Shown: positions 34,771 through 47,501, counted from the stretch's first letter. The stretch is DNA of 64,000 bases from Caenorhabditis remanei (GCF_010183535.1 NC_071330.1:1187217-1251216); one strand, 5' to 3'. Program-made: numbers and translations. The notes: generated from the letters alone by a model not told the origin.

Positions 34771-34889
34771 TAGAGTGTTCTTAGTTAGTTTTTTGTCATA
34801 AAAATCGGAAAATTAGCTAAAAAATTGCCTTTTTTTGCATTTTTTCTCAACTTTCTTGGCAATTTTTTATCAGTTCCTGTTCCTCTCTA

Positions 34890-35165
34890 TCTTCAACTGA
34901 ACCTCTGCTCCGCCAGAGAGCAGCAGCAGAAGAAGCAAACACATACAAGCAGCAAGTGTAATCGTTTTTCTGTGTCGCCTCTCTTCGCCCCAACAGTGAA
35001 ACGAGAGAAAGAGAGACGGAGAGCCGCCGCGCGCCCTCCTCTCTTCTTCTCAGCGTCTCTTGCATTCCTCTACTCTCTCGTCTCCTTTCGTTTCGTCATT
35101 CGTTTCGTTCGATTCGCGCACCCACTGCTGGCCCCCCGTCGGAAACTGAGAGAATGGACGCTTCG
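34890..35165 (+). promoter_or_regulatory. Pyrimidine- and GAGA-rich stretch, possible lis-1 promoter or 5' exon
   Basis: The stretch is GC-richer than its surroundings, with gcagcagcagaagaagc, gagagaaagagagacgg and ctctcttcttctcagcgtct. It is the only such island between the Ly6 gene and lis-1. No TATA box or donor is convincing, so its role is inferred from position and composition. Confidence 0.3.
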
Positions 35166-36224
35166 TTTTTCCTTTTTTTTCAATAAATATATATTATATA
35201 CTTTATTGTTTTAAAAATTATATAGATACGAATTAAGTTCGAAAAAATCGGATTTTTCAGTGGAAAAAACCGGAAAATCGTGTGAATTTATAATGGAAAC
35301 CGCGAAAAATCGCCGAATTTTACTATGAAATATAATAATTTTCAGTTTAAATCTATAAAAACCGATTCAAATTGCCGGTTTCTGACTATTTTCAATTGTT
35401 TTATGTCGAAATTCCTCATTTGTACCCGGTTTTTGTTGTAAATTCGAAAAATTCGAACGGTTTCGGAACCCCAAAAATTTCTTTTTAACCGAAATAAGCA
35501 AAAAACGACACCAAAATTTAACAATTTTATTGAAAAATACCCAATTTTTTCAATAAATATATATATACACTTTATTGTTTTAAAAATTATATAGATTTGA
35601 GAAATTATAGTGCTAGAAAGTTTGAAAAAAAACACATTTTTATTGTAAAAACCGGAAAATCTGGTGAATTCATAATGAAAACCGAGAAAAATCGCCGAAT
35701 TTTGCTATGAAATATACTAATTATCATCTTAAATCCACAAAAATCGGGTTTAAATGCTGATTTTTGCCGAAATTCTACTCAATCCTCGGTTTTTAACACA
35801 TCTGTACTCGATTTTTGTTGTAAATTCGAAAATAAAACGGTTTCGAAACCCCAAAAACGTCAATTATCTCATTTCTAACTAACGCTAAAAATGTCACTGA
35901 AATTCACCAATTTTTCGATAAAACCCCCGTTTTTTCTCTTTTTCTACTCAATTTTCACCGATTTTCTGTAAAAAACAACTCAAATTCATGTGTATCGTGT
36001 CATTTATACCCTTCTCACGCATCGGATTTACAATTTACTCGCATTTGCCCACTCTCACCACTCAATTCTCTCAAATGATCACATTAATCTTGTTGATGTT
36101 CGTCTATATAGTGAAATATTGAAGTTTTGGAAGAAAAATCGTAATTTTTCAGTATTTTCAATGCTCTTTTTAAGTATTTTTCAATTAAATGTTTCAAAAA
36201 ACCCACAGAGAAAGAGCCGAAGGT

Positions 36225-37020
36225 GCGCCAGACCCTAGATTTAAATGTAATCGTTGAGGAATAAAAATCATGATTTTCACTAATTTCGTAGATCAAAAAC
36301 TTGCAAAAAACTTTTCCATAACGCGTCTGTCGCAAATATGCAAAATTTAAATATGTTATTCTGAAATAGACTTTAATATCTGAAATTTTGAAAATATCAA
36401 CTTTTTGGAGCTTCTTATCTGATTTTCGAGCTGTCAAATTGTCAAAGATATGTCAAGTTTTGGAGTAGATTTTTATGAAGATGCCCCTAATCTTCAGAAG
36501 ACTGAAAAACGCTGATTTTAACCAGTGATATCCTTTTTTTCAACAGAAATAACTCAAATTTCTTGAAGATTGTTAATTTGGTACTGAAAAATTGAGGATT
36601 TTTTCACCAAGTTTGAAATTGATGAGGTTTGTGAGCAAAATTCAATATTTCCCGAATGTTCTATTCTGATGAGGATTTTTCCGGTTTTTTTGCGAAAATG
36701 CAAATTCAAATATGTGATTTTCATGAACTTTGGAAACTAAAATTCTGATTAACTAACTAAGAACGCGCCAGAATTGCGAAAACTCCATTTTTGAGCTATT
36801 TTAATGACCGAAAACCCGAAAAACTGACTTACTACTAGAATGCGCTGAAGGCGCGCCAGACTCGCTGTCTAAAAATGAACGTATAAACGAACGTATGAAC
36901 TAGAAATGTTTTGGACTGAATTCGAAATTTTTCATCGTTGTTTAAGACAAAACCGTTGAAAAAACTGAAGAAGAAGGCGTTGATGGCGCGCCAGATTCCC
37001 AATTTGACTGTGCAAAATTC
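36225..37020. repeat. Reverse block of the GGCGCGCC motif, inverted partner of 33.4-34.4 kb
   Basis: gcgccagaccctagatttaa at 36227 is the inverse of taaatctagggtctggcgc near 34410. aatttgactgtgcaaaattc at 37001 is the inverse of the stretch near 33395-33410. The two blocks form a large imperfect inverted repeat around the 34.9-36.2 kb region. Confidence 0.7.
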
Positions 37021-37260
37021 AATAAAAAAATGAATACATATGATAATTTAGGCACTATTACTGAGTGATAGTATTACTCTGAAATTTCGCAAATTTTCAA
37101 CAAATTTATTAAAAAATGAATGCACATTTTTGAATCCCGGCCGATATTTGGCATTTTGTAAAAAAAAAATGTCTGTAATTACCCTCATTTCTGCCTCTTT
37201 CACCACAACTTTTTCCCGTTCTTCTGTCAATTATTCAATTAATTTCCCTCAATTTTTTTA

Positions 37261-37263
37261 CAG
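37261..37263 (+). promoter_or_regulatory. Probable trans-splice acceptor of lis-1
   Basis: aatttttttacag precedes a 97-base leader rich in CTCTCTCCG and the start codon at 37361. No upstream coding exon is visible, so the acceptor is either an SL1 site or joins a non-coding exon. Confidence 0.5.
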
Positions 37264-37360
37264 GTTCTCTCTCTCCGTTTCCATTGCATCTCCTCATATT
37301 CTTCTATTCAAGTCCTCTATTCCTTCTCCATTCGGGTGTATTTCCCCATCCCAGACAGAA

Positions 37361-40300
37361 ATGAGTTTGTCAGAGAGGCAAAGAGAAGAAATGTGAGTGA
37401 ATTGAGCAGGGATGAGCACAAGAAAAAAGAAGAGCAATTTTATGGAAGCGTCGTCGTCGTCGTCCAAATTGAATTCTTCCTCTGTTTTCTATTTTGAAAG
37501 AAAAATGAAAGGGAAAGAGAAAAATTTCGCAATTTTCTGACAGAAATGACGTTATTTGACTGGAAAAAAAGTCGAAAAAACAACTTAAAATAGCTAATTA
37601 GGCTGAAAAATGACGTTTTTACTGCTGAAAACCGAATAAAATCAAGTTTTGCACTAGAAACGGGAGTTTTTGAGTGAAAAATATCGTTTTTATCAAATTT
37701 TGAACTGAAAATTCGATTTTTTGACGTAAAACTTTCTGACAGAGATGACGTTAGTTGAGTGCGGGAAAACAACTTAAAATAGCTAATTACGCTGAAAAAT
37801 GACGTCATTCCATCTTGAAACCAAGAATAACACGAAAAAGTGCTTGAAAATCCGAGTTTTGCACTGAAAAATGCCGTTTTCACCAAATTTTCAACAAATT
37901 TTCAACAAAAATTTGACTTTTTGGGGCGAAAATTGCGTTTTTACTGCTAAAGACTCGAAAAACATGAAAAAATCGTCAGATAACTCATTTTTAACAAAGT
38001 TTCTAGCAAAACAATGCATTATTTAATTGAAAAATACGTCAAAAATTTTGCATTTTGTATTAAAAATTGTGTTTCTATTCACTGAAATTTATATTTACTC
38101 AAAATCTTACTTTTTTGCACTAAAATGTGATGACCACAGCGTGAAAAGCATAGTTTTACTGCTGAAAACTGAAAAATCACGCTCGAAACACTTTATTTCA
38201 TCGAAGAAGACATAAAAATCTGGTATTTAGATTGAAAAAGCTTATAAAATTATCGCAAAAATGGGTTATTCAAGCGAAAAATTGACGAAAATCTGGTTTT
38301 AGTTTTAAAAGAAGATGTCAAAATGATAATTATAATTGTTCATCAAGAACCATTTTCCAGCAATCGAGCAATCGCCGAATATCTACAGAACAATGGATAC
38401 AACGAATCCTTCAATTGTCTGCTGAAGGAGGCCAGCTTGGTTAGTTGGAGAAGTAAAGTGAAGAGAGATAGAGATTTTTCAATAAAAAAAAGCGAAAAAT
38501 CTTGAATTTTCGATTGAAATCTACCAAAAAATTTTGCTGAAATCTTTCAGTTTTGGCATAAAAATCTGATTTACAGCAGAAAATTATTAATTTATCTGAA
38601 ATTTTTTTTTGGGAAAACGCATTTTCTACCTACTCATCATAAGTGGTCACCTAATTACCTTTAAATTTCGGTGCTGAAATTTTTGAAAAGCAAATTCGAT
38701 TAATTTGAATCGAATTACTAAGCATCTCAAATTTTCAGCACAAAAAATCACTTTTTTTGAGTAAAAATAGGCAAATTTAGTGATTGAAAAGCGTGTCGTG
38801 CTCATATCTATATTAAAACTTTCAAATTTTTAAAAGTTTTCACTGAAAAATGAAGTTTGCAACATTAAATTCGCGTATAATTACATAATTACCTTTAATT
38901 AACCATTTAATTGAATTTTGGTTCTAAAATACTCGAAAAAGCAATTCGATAAGTTCAAATGGAGAAAAATCACACTGTTTTCATTGTTTTTTCGAGTGAA
39001 AATAGGAAAATTTAGTCATTTTTCAGTCAAAAATGACTTTTTTGAATGAAATAGTCAGTTTTTCGTCAATTTTTATTTAAAAGTTCGAATTTTTAGCATC
39101 TTTTTCGGCGAAAACTGGTAATTTTTTAGTTTCGAATTCTGCAAATGAAAATTTATATCCAAAATTATGGTTTTTAATCGATTTCCAGTGAAAATTCCTA
39201 ATTTTCAGTACGGGAAGATATATAAACAGACTTGCAACGGGCCGGGCCGGGCCGGGCCGGGCCGGGCCGGAATGAAAATTTCCAGGGCCCGGCCCGGCCC
39301 GGCCCGGTCGGCCCGGAAGTTCAGTACTGAAAAGAATTCAAATTTTTTTTTTCGAAAATTTCCCGATTTTTTTTGAAAAATATTTTTTAAAAACAATTTT
39401 TTGTAGGCTTCGAAGGTTTTTGAAAAATATACTTGAGGAAAATTATGAAAAATTTTCAGAAAATAAATTTTTGGACAAAAAATTGTAGTGAAAAAAGTTC
39501 AAAAATTCAAATCCGGGCCGACCGGGCCCGGCCCGGAATCTTGCAAGTCTGATATAAATGCCACAACTTTTCTGAAAAAGATGAATTCTTAGTGTATTGT
39601 CGTTCAAAAACGCTTTGAAATTAGATTATATTATTTTTTTTTGTCAAAGTTCTAGTCTCAACTTCATTTTACTCATTTTTAGCGGAGTATGTTGAGTGTA
39701 AACTTGAAATTCGAAATTTTCAGGCTTGCGACGGGCCGGGTCACAGTACTAAAATTTGAAAATTTGATTTTTTTTTGAAAATTTTTTCGATTTTTTTGCA
39801 AAAAAGGCGAATTTTCGACTATGTTTTTACATATCGATAAAACTGAAGTGTACATAGGTTTTTTGACCATTTTAGATGAAAATTTTGTTAAAAAATTGTG
39901 CTCATTTTTTGACACCGGGCCGACCGGGCTGCAGCGGCAACTTTCTCTACCGGGCCGATATTTTGCAAGTCTGGAAATTTTTCCTCTAAAATTCCTCATT
40001 TTCCTCTTGATTTTCCCTTTCAATTCCAATTATTTTCAGAGTGAGAATGACATCAAACCACTGGGTGGAATACTCGAGAAAAAGTGGACGACCGTACTTC
40101 GACTCCAACGGAAAGTCAACGATTTGGAGGCGAAATTACAAGAATCACAGAGAGAAATCAATCATGGAGCACCGACGAGGTACTTTTAAGATGGAAAATT
40201 GTTGAAAATTTGGGAAAATTCAGTTGAAATCGATTGAAAAACTAAATTACTGGGAAAAAAAGCTTTTTTAGCTACAAAAAACTGGAAAATAGAAACTTTG

Positions 40301-43300
40301 TGGAAAAAGTCGTACTGAAAAGCATAATTTTGGATAGAAATACTCATTTTTAGAATCCGAAACTAGAAAATTACCAGTTTTTGCCGAAAAAGATGCTAAA
40401 AATTTGAATATTTGAATAAAAAATTGACGGAAACCTCAGTATTTCATTCGGAAAAGTCATTTTTAATGTCTGAAAACTGGAAAATCACTCAATTTTCCTA
40501 TTTTTTGCTTAAAAACACTGAAAACAGTGATTTTTCAGCTGAAAATTCGAAAAGTTCAGTAACGATTCGATTTTTCGAGTATTTCAGTGCTGAAATTCAA
40601 TTAAAGAGCTATAATTATAGGTAATTATGTGAAATACGCGAATTTCATGTTAGAAACTCCAATTTTTCAGTGAAAATTGTGAAAATTAGAAAATTTAGTT
40701 ATCTTACAACTACGCTCCACCGAAATTCCCTTGAAAAATGTCTCTTTTTCTCTGAGTCTCTCAATTTCTCACACAATTTTCTTCGGTTTCGGTAGAGCGC
40801 GGTTGTAAGACGCGTGTAGAGCCTAAAAACTAAAATGTATTTCAATTTTTGCCGAAATTTCGGTAAAAGTTGATCAAAAACTTTTAAATTGCCGGAGAAT
40901 ACCCATTTGGACCCTAAATTTCCTGAAAATTAGTCGTTTTTCCACACATTTTCAACCAAAACCTCATCATTTTTGAATTTTTCAGTGTAAAATCAAAACA
41001 ATCGGCAATTTTCATTCAAAATACTCATTATCACAGGCTGAAATTTTAAAAAACGTTGCACATGACAGTCATTCTAAAGCCTTGAAACCGGAGAACAGCT
41101 CAAATCATATGTTAAAAATTTTAAAAATTCAGCAAAAAATTCATCAAAAAAACTCATTTTTGATCCTAAAAACCTGAAAACAAGTCGATTTTTCAATATT
41201 TTCAGACATTTCCAACCTCACCATTTTCTATCTGAAAATATCAATTTCGGATCCTAAAATTCTAAAAAAATTAGTCGTTCTTCCACACAATTCCAACCAA
41301 AACCTCATCTCTATCTATTCAATTTCCAGAGACAAACGTCAAGCAGCCGACTGGATTCCCCGCCCACCGGAGACTCAGAAGCTGATCGGCCATCGTCTTC
41401 CGGTGACTCGAGTCATCTTCCATCCGTTATGGACCATTATGGCCAGCTGTTCAGAAGACGCAACGATTAAGGTTAGACCGTGGGAAAGAAATAGAGAAAG
41501 AGAGATTTTATGGGTTCAAAAAGAATTGAGAGGACAGATGTGAGGAAGAATTGGATTAAGGGGGAGATTATGGGAAACGGAAATTGTGGGAAAATGGAGC
41601 AAAATTTCTGAATTTTCGATAAAAATTGGATAAAAACGAGGGATTTTTGATGTTTTTGGAGGTTTTTGACCTGAAAATGATAGAGGAAGTAGGCGGGACT
41701 TACTAGGCTCCGCCCACTTTGCCAGAACAGTTCTGTGAGCGAACAATTGGGAAGTTGCATAAATGGAGCAGAAATTCTGAAAAAAATTGGATAAAAACGA
41801 GGGATTTTGACGTTTTTCGAAGGTTTTAGACCTGGTTATGTGGGATCAAGTGGGCGGGGCGTATTAGGCTCCGCCCACTTTTGCAAAAATGGCACACAAA
41901 TGGACGAATTTTAAAAAAATCTTGAAGAAATGAAGGATTTCGCTTGTTTTTTGTGCGAATTTGTCCCATGTGCGAATTTCAAGATAAAATCGGGAAAAAA
42001 TCAGGGATAAGCCTATAGAGGCGCTTTGGGCGCTGAGAAAATCAAAAGTGTGCGAAAACGCGAAAAGAGAGAGTGTGTAGAATCGAGAGACGATGTCTGG
42101 CGAGGGGGACTAGTTTCCGCTTCGGGCAAGGCGAAAAATGCGTTTATTGCTCACTCTTAGTTTCAAGCGACCAATCAGCGTTCACCGAGAGACTCCGCCC
42201 CTTTCAATCAGCCAATCAGCGCGAGATTGGCCACTCAGGCACATACCTGAAAAAATTATGGATTTTGGTTGTTTTTTTTTAAGTTTAAGACCTGTTATAA
42301 AGTGGGCGGGACTTAATAGGCTCCACCCACTTTTGCGAAAATGGCGCACACTTCTGAAGAAGAAGAAACAGGCGGAATTTTTTGGCAAAAATCAGAGATT
42401 TTGGTAGTTTTTGAGTGTTTTCAGACAAAAATGTACGGGAAAAGTGGGCGGAGCCGAGTTTGCTCCGCCCACATTTGCAAAACTAGAGTACTTTACAGTT
42501 TTACCGCATCTCAAGGTCAGAGTGCTCCTAAACGAACGTTGCGCTCTGAAATTGCAAAAATGGGCGGAGTCTACATTTTTAGTGGGCGTGTGCTTATCAG
42601 GCTCCACCCACTTTTTGCAGAAATGCCGCACAATTATTTCTGTGGGCAACGCAAAATTGAAGGAGCCAGTTTGGGCGGAGATCACTTGGGTTATCAGACT
42701 CCGCCCACTTTGCAATATTGCCGCACACTCAACTTTACTTATTTTCCAGGTATGGGACTACGAGACGGGTCAATTGGAGAAAACACTGAAAGGACACACC
42801 GACGCTGTCAATGATATTGCAATCGATGCGGCTGGAAAACAATTGGGTTCGTTTTTTGGAAGAAAATCTCAATTTTGATGATAAAAATTAGTTTTTCACC
42901 AAGAAAATTCTTCAAAAAACCATAAAATTTTCCAGTCTCGTGCTCATCGGACCTCTCAATCAAACTCTGGGATTTCGGACAGACATACGATTGTCTGAAA
43001 TCACTGAAAGGACACGAGCATACTGTATCGTCGGTCACCTTCTTGCCAACCGGAGATTTCGTTCTCTCTGCCAGCAGAGATCACACCATTAAGCAGTGGG
43101 ATGTAAGCGCTTGATTTTTGGAGGAAAATGAAGGGGAAGGCTGGCGTGCCGTCGGAGCGTTTTTATATCTTTTCGATGGAGATTTTGGGAAAGAATGGAT
43201 AAGGCTGGCGTGACGTGGGCGCGTTTTTGTTTCTTTTCCAGGGAGATTAGGGGAAAGAATGGAGGAAGCTGGCGTGGTGTTGGCGCGTTTTTATTTTGTG

Positions 43301-46300
43301 TGGGGAGAAAGTTTGAACATACCCGATTGACATGTTCAGCAAATATTGTCGTTTTGCAAAATTGCAATATTTTAGTGGGCGGAGCTAAATAGAGCTGAAT
43401 AGGCTCCGCCCATTCTAGCAACAGAAAACCGTGACTCCTTAAGTTGCAAATAGAGGCGGAGTTTTGACCGGAAATCAGAATTTTTCCCTTTCAAGACGAA
43501 ACTCCGCCCATTTTGCCATTTTATGGACGGGTCCAATTAAGCTCCGCCCACTTTTGCACAAAGATTAGAATGTTAATATTCTGAAAAAATGTGAACGGCT
43601 AGCGTGCCTTGGGCGCCTTTTACGAATATGGCCGTTTTGAAAATGTTAGCATTTTTGTGGGCGGAGCTGAACGTGCTGAAAAATTGCAAAAAGGGGCGGG
43701 GTTTCGTTGTTTTAATAACACATTTTTCAATGTTGGATTAAAACTCCGCCCCTTTCTGCAATTTTCTGCGCACAATTATGGGCGGAGCTTGTTTGTAATT
43801 TTAAACTTGGCCAGAACGTGCGAAAAATTCCAAAAAGACGCTGTAAATTGTATGTCTACGTGGTGGGCGGAGCTAACTAGGCTCCTCCCACTTTTGTAAA
43901 ACTGCCACTGGGGTGTCGGCGGCGCGTTTTGCTTCTTACAATTAGAATTCAAAAACTGCAAAAAAATGGGCGGAGTTTCGTCCCGAAAATCGCAGAAAAT
44001 CGCTGAAAATTCCAACAATTTCCAGATCTCAACGGGCTACTGTGTGTTCACATTCCGCGGCCACAACGACTGGGTGCGTATGATTCGAATCTCGAACGAT
44101 GGAACACTATTCGCGTCGGGAAGTCTCGATCAGACGGTCAGCGTCTGGTCTTTTGCCACGAAAACCGCCAAATTGGTGTTGAGAGATCACGAACATGCCG
44201 TTGAGTGTGTCGAGTGGGCACCCGATTCTGCCTATACCAATATTACTGGACAACGTGAGTTTCGCTGGCGTGACTTTGACGCGTTTTTATGTAGAAAACT
44301 GGGTCAAAACTCGAAATTTCATCCAATTTTTCACTATTTGTCATTGAAAAATCGTGGTCTGGCGCGCCTTTGACGCTTGTTTTATCAAAGAACTAGGGAA
44401 AGAGACTATCTAGACAAGCAGCCGTGCTGAAAAAACAGTGGCTGGCGCGCCATTGACGCGTTTCCGGCAAAACGCCTTTTTTATTTCGAAAATGGTTTTT
44501 TTTTCTCTGAAAACCAAAGATTTAAGAATTCTGGCGCGCCTTTGACGCGTTTCCGAAGACAACTTTCAACGAATTTCAGCCAAAACTCACCAGAAAATGA
44601 TCTGGCGTGACTTTGGCGCATTTTTGGAAAATAGTTCACTTATTTTTTCAGAGCCAGACTGGCGCGCCTTTCCCGCGTTTCAGACAAAGAAATGTACTGA
44701 AATTTTGAAGAAACGCTCAAAATTACACATAAATTGGTCTGGCGCGCCTTTGATGCGTTTTCAAACAGAAAACTCTGAAATTTGCCAAAAATGCAGTTTT
44801 TCTATAGACTTTTAGTTAAAAATCAACTAATCTGGCGTACCTTTGGCGCGTTTTTGATGGAAACTCGTTGAAATTCGGATAGATAGTGTTTCAGTGCCTT
44901 TTTCAATCAAAATTTTCGAAAATTTATCCGATTTTCCAATTTCAGAGCCGGAAGGAAACTCGACGCACATTCTGTTCAGTGGAAGTCGTGACAGAAGTAT
45001 CAAAGCATGGAATATCAACACTGGTGACGTCATTTTCACCCTCTTGGCTCACGAGAATTGGGTTCGGGGATTGGCATTCCATCCGAAGGGAAAGGTAAGG
45101 ATTTGGGAGTGAAAATCGAATTTTTCGAGTAAAAAATTTGGTTTTTCGAGTTTTTCGAGTGAAAAATTTGGTTTTTCAAGTGAAAAATCGAGTTTTTCGA
45201 GTAAAAATCACCCAAAAGTGATTCAAATTCTCCAAATTTCAGTACCTCGTCTCAGTTGCCGATGACAAAACGATGCGAGTATGGGAGTTAAGTGCTCAGA
45301 GGTGTATGAAGGCTATCGAGGCACACGAACATTTCGTATCGACAGTTGGTAGGTTGGGAACGAAAATTAAACTGGAAAATTCGAGTTTTTCGATAAAAAT
45401 TAGCTGAACAGACTGGAAAATTGACTGAAATTGAGTTTTCATCCAATTTGGGAAGGACATCTGGACATACAGACACACAGACACATAGACATGAAAAATC
45501 TGAAAATAAAAACTAAAAAATCTGAAAATTTCCAAAGTTTAAGTCTGAAAACACGTTTGTAAGTCGAAATTTCAAATTTCCAGCTCGAAAATGTTATTTA
45601 CGGTGTATATGGCAAATATTTCCGCGATTCCGGAACTACCGTAATCCTCTTTCGAATTTCCTGTAAAGAGGAACACAAAATCTCTGAAATTCGCTCAATA
45701 TTCGAGTTTTAACCTTCAAAATTTTTGTCCCGGACGTTTCGAAACCTAGACATTTCGAAACCAGACGTTTTGAAACCATGAAATTCCGCAACTAAACGTG
45801 AAAAATCAATAAAATGAGAGGTTTTACGTTCAATTCATAAAAAGCCTCTAATTTTAGTGATTTTTTCACGTTTAGTTTCGGAATTTCATGGTTTCGAAAC
45901 ATCCGGTTTCAAAATGTCACGGTTTTCAAGTGTCAGGTTTCGAAACGTCCCGGACACTAATTTGAAAGTTGAAAGAACTCGATTTTTGTGCTTATTTTCA
46001 CATGAATATGCTCAATAATTTGTTGAAAATTTCGCAAAAACCGCGGAAATTAATTTCCATTCAATTTGGCTAAGACATCTGGACGTACAGACACACAGAC
46101 ATGATAGATTAAACTAAAAACCTGAAACTTTCTCATATTTATTAGCTCAGCACAGTTCTTGCAACTGCGCTCCACCGAAATGCCATTGGAAAATGTCTCT
46201 TTTTCTCTGAGTCTCTCAATTTCGCACACTATTTCCTTCGGTTTCGGTAGAGCGCGGTTGTAGAAAGTGTGCCGTGCTAATAAGTCTGAAAACAGTATCA

Positions 46301-46403
46301 GAAATATTCTAATTTCTCCAAATTTCCAGCATTCCATCAATCGAATCCCTACGTGATCACCGGAAGTGTCGACACGTCGTGCAAAGTTTGGGAGTGTCGC
46401 TGA
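37361..46403 (+). CDS. lis-1: LIS-1, dynein regulator (PAFAH1B1 ortholog)
   Basis: Ten exons keep phase: 37361-37392, 38361-38439, 40040-40179, 41330-41471, 42750-42846, 42936-43102, 44026-44254, 44946-45094, 45243-45348 and 46330-46403. They encode 404 residues, the family's usual length. The order is: LisH dimerisation motif (about 7-39, with [16 protein letters not shown]), coiled coil (about 55-85, [20 protein letters not shown]), then seven WD repeats with the expected HTD/GH and WD endings ([35 protein letters not shown]). LIS1 binds dynein and Nudel/NDEL1 and acts in nuclear migration, spindle positioning and neuronal transport. Introns 2-9 are unusually long and hold MITEs, GGCGCGCC motifs and GGGCGGAG motifs. 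The coding sequence itself shows no damage. Confidence 0.99.
39228..39551. mobile_element. hAT-like GC-rich MITE in lis-1 intron 2
   Basis: It starts cagacttgcaacgggccggg and ends aatcttgcaagtctg. The flanks share atataaa, a 7-base match. The internal sequence, including tttcgaaaatttcccgattt, is almost the same as the copy at 59965-60290 in the SET gene. Confidence 0.85.
39722..39973. mobile_element. Second, diverged GC-rich MITE in lis-1 intron 2
   Basis: ggcttgcgacgggccgggtc at the left and ccgggccgatattttgcaagtc at the right are degraded inverted ends of the same family. Confidence 0.65.
40704..40812. repeat. GCGCTCCACC-type element in lis-1 intron 3
   Basis: The copy runs from cttacaactacgctccaccg to ggtagagcgcggttgtaag with the conserved ctgagtctctcaatttctca middle. 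Confidence 0.8.
41680..43990. repeat. Dispersed GTGGGCGGAGC / GCTCCGCCCAC motifs in lis-1 introns 4-6
   Basis: More than twenty copies of an 11-13-base GC-rich motif occur in both orientations, often as close pairs such as gtgggcgggacttaataggctccaccc (inverted, about 5-15 bases apart). They are absent from the exons. Confidence 0.8.
44265..44860. repeat. TCTGGCGCGCCTTTGACGCG motifs in lis-1 intron 7
   Basis: Eight copies in one orientation, spaced 55-110 bp, match the motif in the upstream region at 33241-34770. Confidence 0.8.
45725..45955. repeat. Palindrome of TTTCGAAAC motifs in lis-1 intron 9
   Basis: acatttcgaaaccagacgtt and ttgaaaccatgaaattccgc pair with the inverse copies near 45880-45945. 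Related strings lie at 25030-25190 and 63340-63410, always in introns or non-coding DNA. Confidence 0.7.
46140..46282. repeat. GCGCTCCACC-type element next to the last lis-1 exon
   Basis: ttagctcagcacag at the left and ctgtgc-like gtgccgtgctaa at the right extend the inverted ends beyond the common core. The copy ends 48 bases before the final exon. Confidence 0.75.
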
Positions 46404-47249
46404 TTTCGAAAAATGAATATTTTTATTTTCTCTCGCTTTCTTTCTCTCTTCCCATTTCTATATCTCTTTCTCCCTCTTCAAACGACACTCCGAAATTCCG
46501 TACGCTACAGTAGGAACCTTTTTAAACTCCGCCCCTTTCTCTCTTCCACTCTCAAATGTTTGTGTCGCCCTGGTGGTTGTGAATACCTTTTTCCTTTTTT
46601 TCTTAAATTTTTTTAATTGTTTTTTTCTTATTAATTATTCTTCCTCCCACCTTCCTCTTTATAATATATATGTTTTTATTTTATTTTTGAGCAAATTTTC
46701 GCTTTCTGTCCCTCCTTTTTTGTTAGCATATTGCAGCATTTCCTGAATTTCACACGCAAAAATTTTTCCAAAAATGGGGAAATTGTGTTGAAAATGAACT
46801 CTATCCCACCCGCTTATTCTAATTTTTTTCGCTTTTTTTGAGCCAATATGAGCCAAGATGACTCTGCTCGTGAGGTTCGATGCATTGTACGCAAACACCG
46901 CCACAGCAAAATGCACAGTGGCACCTGCGACGCGGATAGTTTAAAAACGTCTCAAATCAAGGAAATCTGAAATTCCAAAACGGCTGGCGCGCCTGCGACG
47001 TGATTCTCAGAAAACTGCAATTTTGAGATTGAAGGCAATCTGGCGCGCCTGCGACGCGATTTCATCATTTTTTTCTAAAATGCTCACATTTTTCAGACTG
47101 TCTGGCGTGCCCGCGGCGCGCATTTTTGGGAAATACGATAGTACAGGGGTACTGTATCATTTTTCAAAAACTCCAATTGGAAAATTATCGATAGAGCGCA
47201 CTTTCCAATGTTTCAAAACTCATATTCAAATAAAACAAGAAAAATTCAT
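46404..47249. other. 3' flank of lis-1 and intergenic repeats
   Basis: The lis-1 3' UTR is pyrimidine-rich and no AATAAA is obvious nearby. Three GGCGCGCC motifs lie at about 46983, 47040 and 47102. A fragment of the GCAAACACCG repeat is near 46890. Confidence 0.5.
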
Positions 47250-47468
47250 TCAATGTCTCCCAATAAAAAAAATACATTTTCCAACATAACATATATAATC
47301 ATCATGACAATCGTCATGTTTCTCACACGGTCTTCCTTCGGTCATTTCATTTTTATTCACACATTCACGTGCTTCTGAATCACACACTTCATCAGGTTTA
47401 CAGTTTAACGAGGAGCAGATTTCAGATGAGTTGGTAGAGATGAGGAATAGAAGACAGAGGAAGAGAAT
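47250..47468 (-). CDS. Terminal exon of a small secreted cysteine-rich protein
   Basis: The acceptor ttttttcag opens a frame of 72 codons ending at 47250. It starts with a hydrophobic signal-like stretch (ILFLCLLFLISTNSS). Eight cysteines follow, including CSSLNCKPDEVC and CEKHDDCHDDYICYVGKC. The spacing resembles small disulfide-rich secreted domains, but I cannot name the family or give a function. The first exon is missing: the upstream ATG at about 47660 has no donor before the repeat at 47502-47640, so the repeat may have displaced it or the start may lie further away. Confidence 0.5.
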   Translation of the reverse strand: MLFLCLLFLISTNSSEICSSLNCKPDEVCDSEARECVNKNEMTEGRPCEKHDDCHDDYICYVGKCIFFIGRH

Positions 47469-47501
47469 CTGAAAAAATAATGTTTATTAAAAATTCTTAT
47501 T

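Larger units (their letters stand above)
32632..37260. other. Gene-free region upstream of lis-1
   Basis: It has four parts: AT-rich DNA (32632-33240); a block of TCTGGCGCGCC motifs in forward orientation (33241-34770); a pyrimidine/GAGA-rich stretch (34890-35165) that may be promoter or a non-coding first exon of lis-1; then AT-rich repeats (35170-36200) and a block of the same motif in reverse orientation (36225-36990). No coding exon is supported. Confidence 0.5.

Noticed and set aside
34825..35214. Open frame of about 129 codons on plus upstream of lis-1
   Set aside because: It lies in pyrimidine/GAGA-rich DNA, has no domain and no donor in phase, and its residues reflect composition (Phe, Ser, Arg runs).
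42341..42878. Overlapping 150-codon open frames in lis-1 introns
   Set aside because: Only the last part (after 42750) is lis-1 exon 5; the rest is read-through of GGGCGGAG-rich intron.
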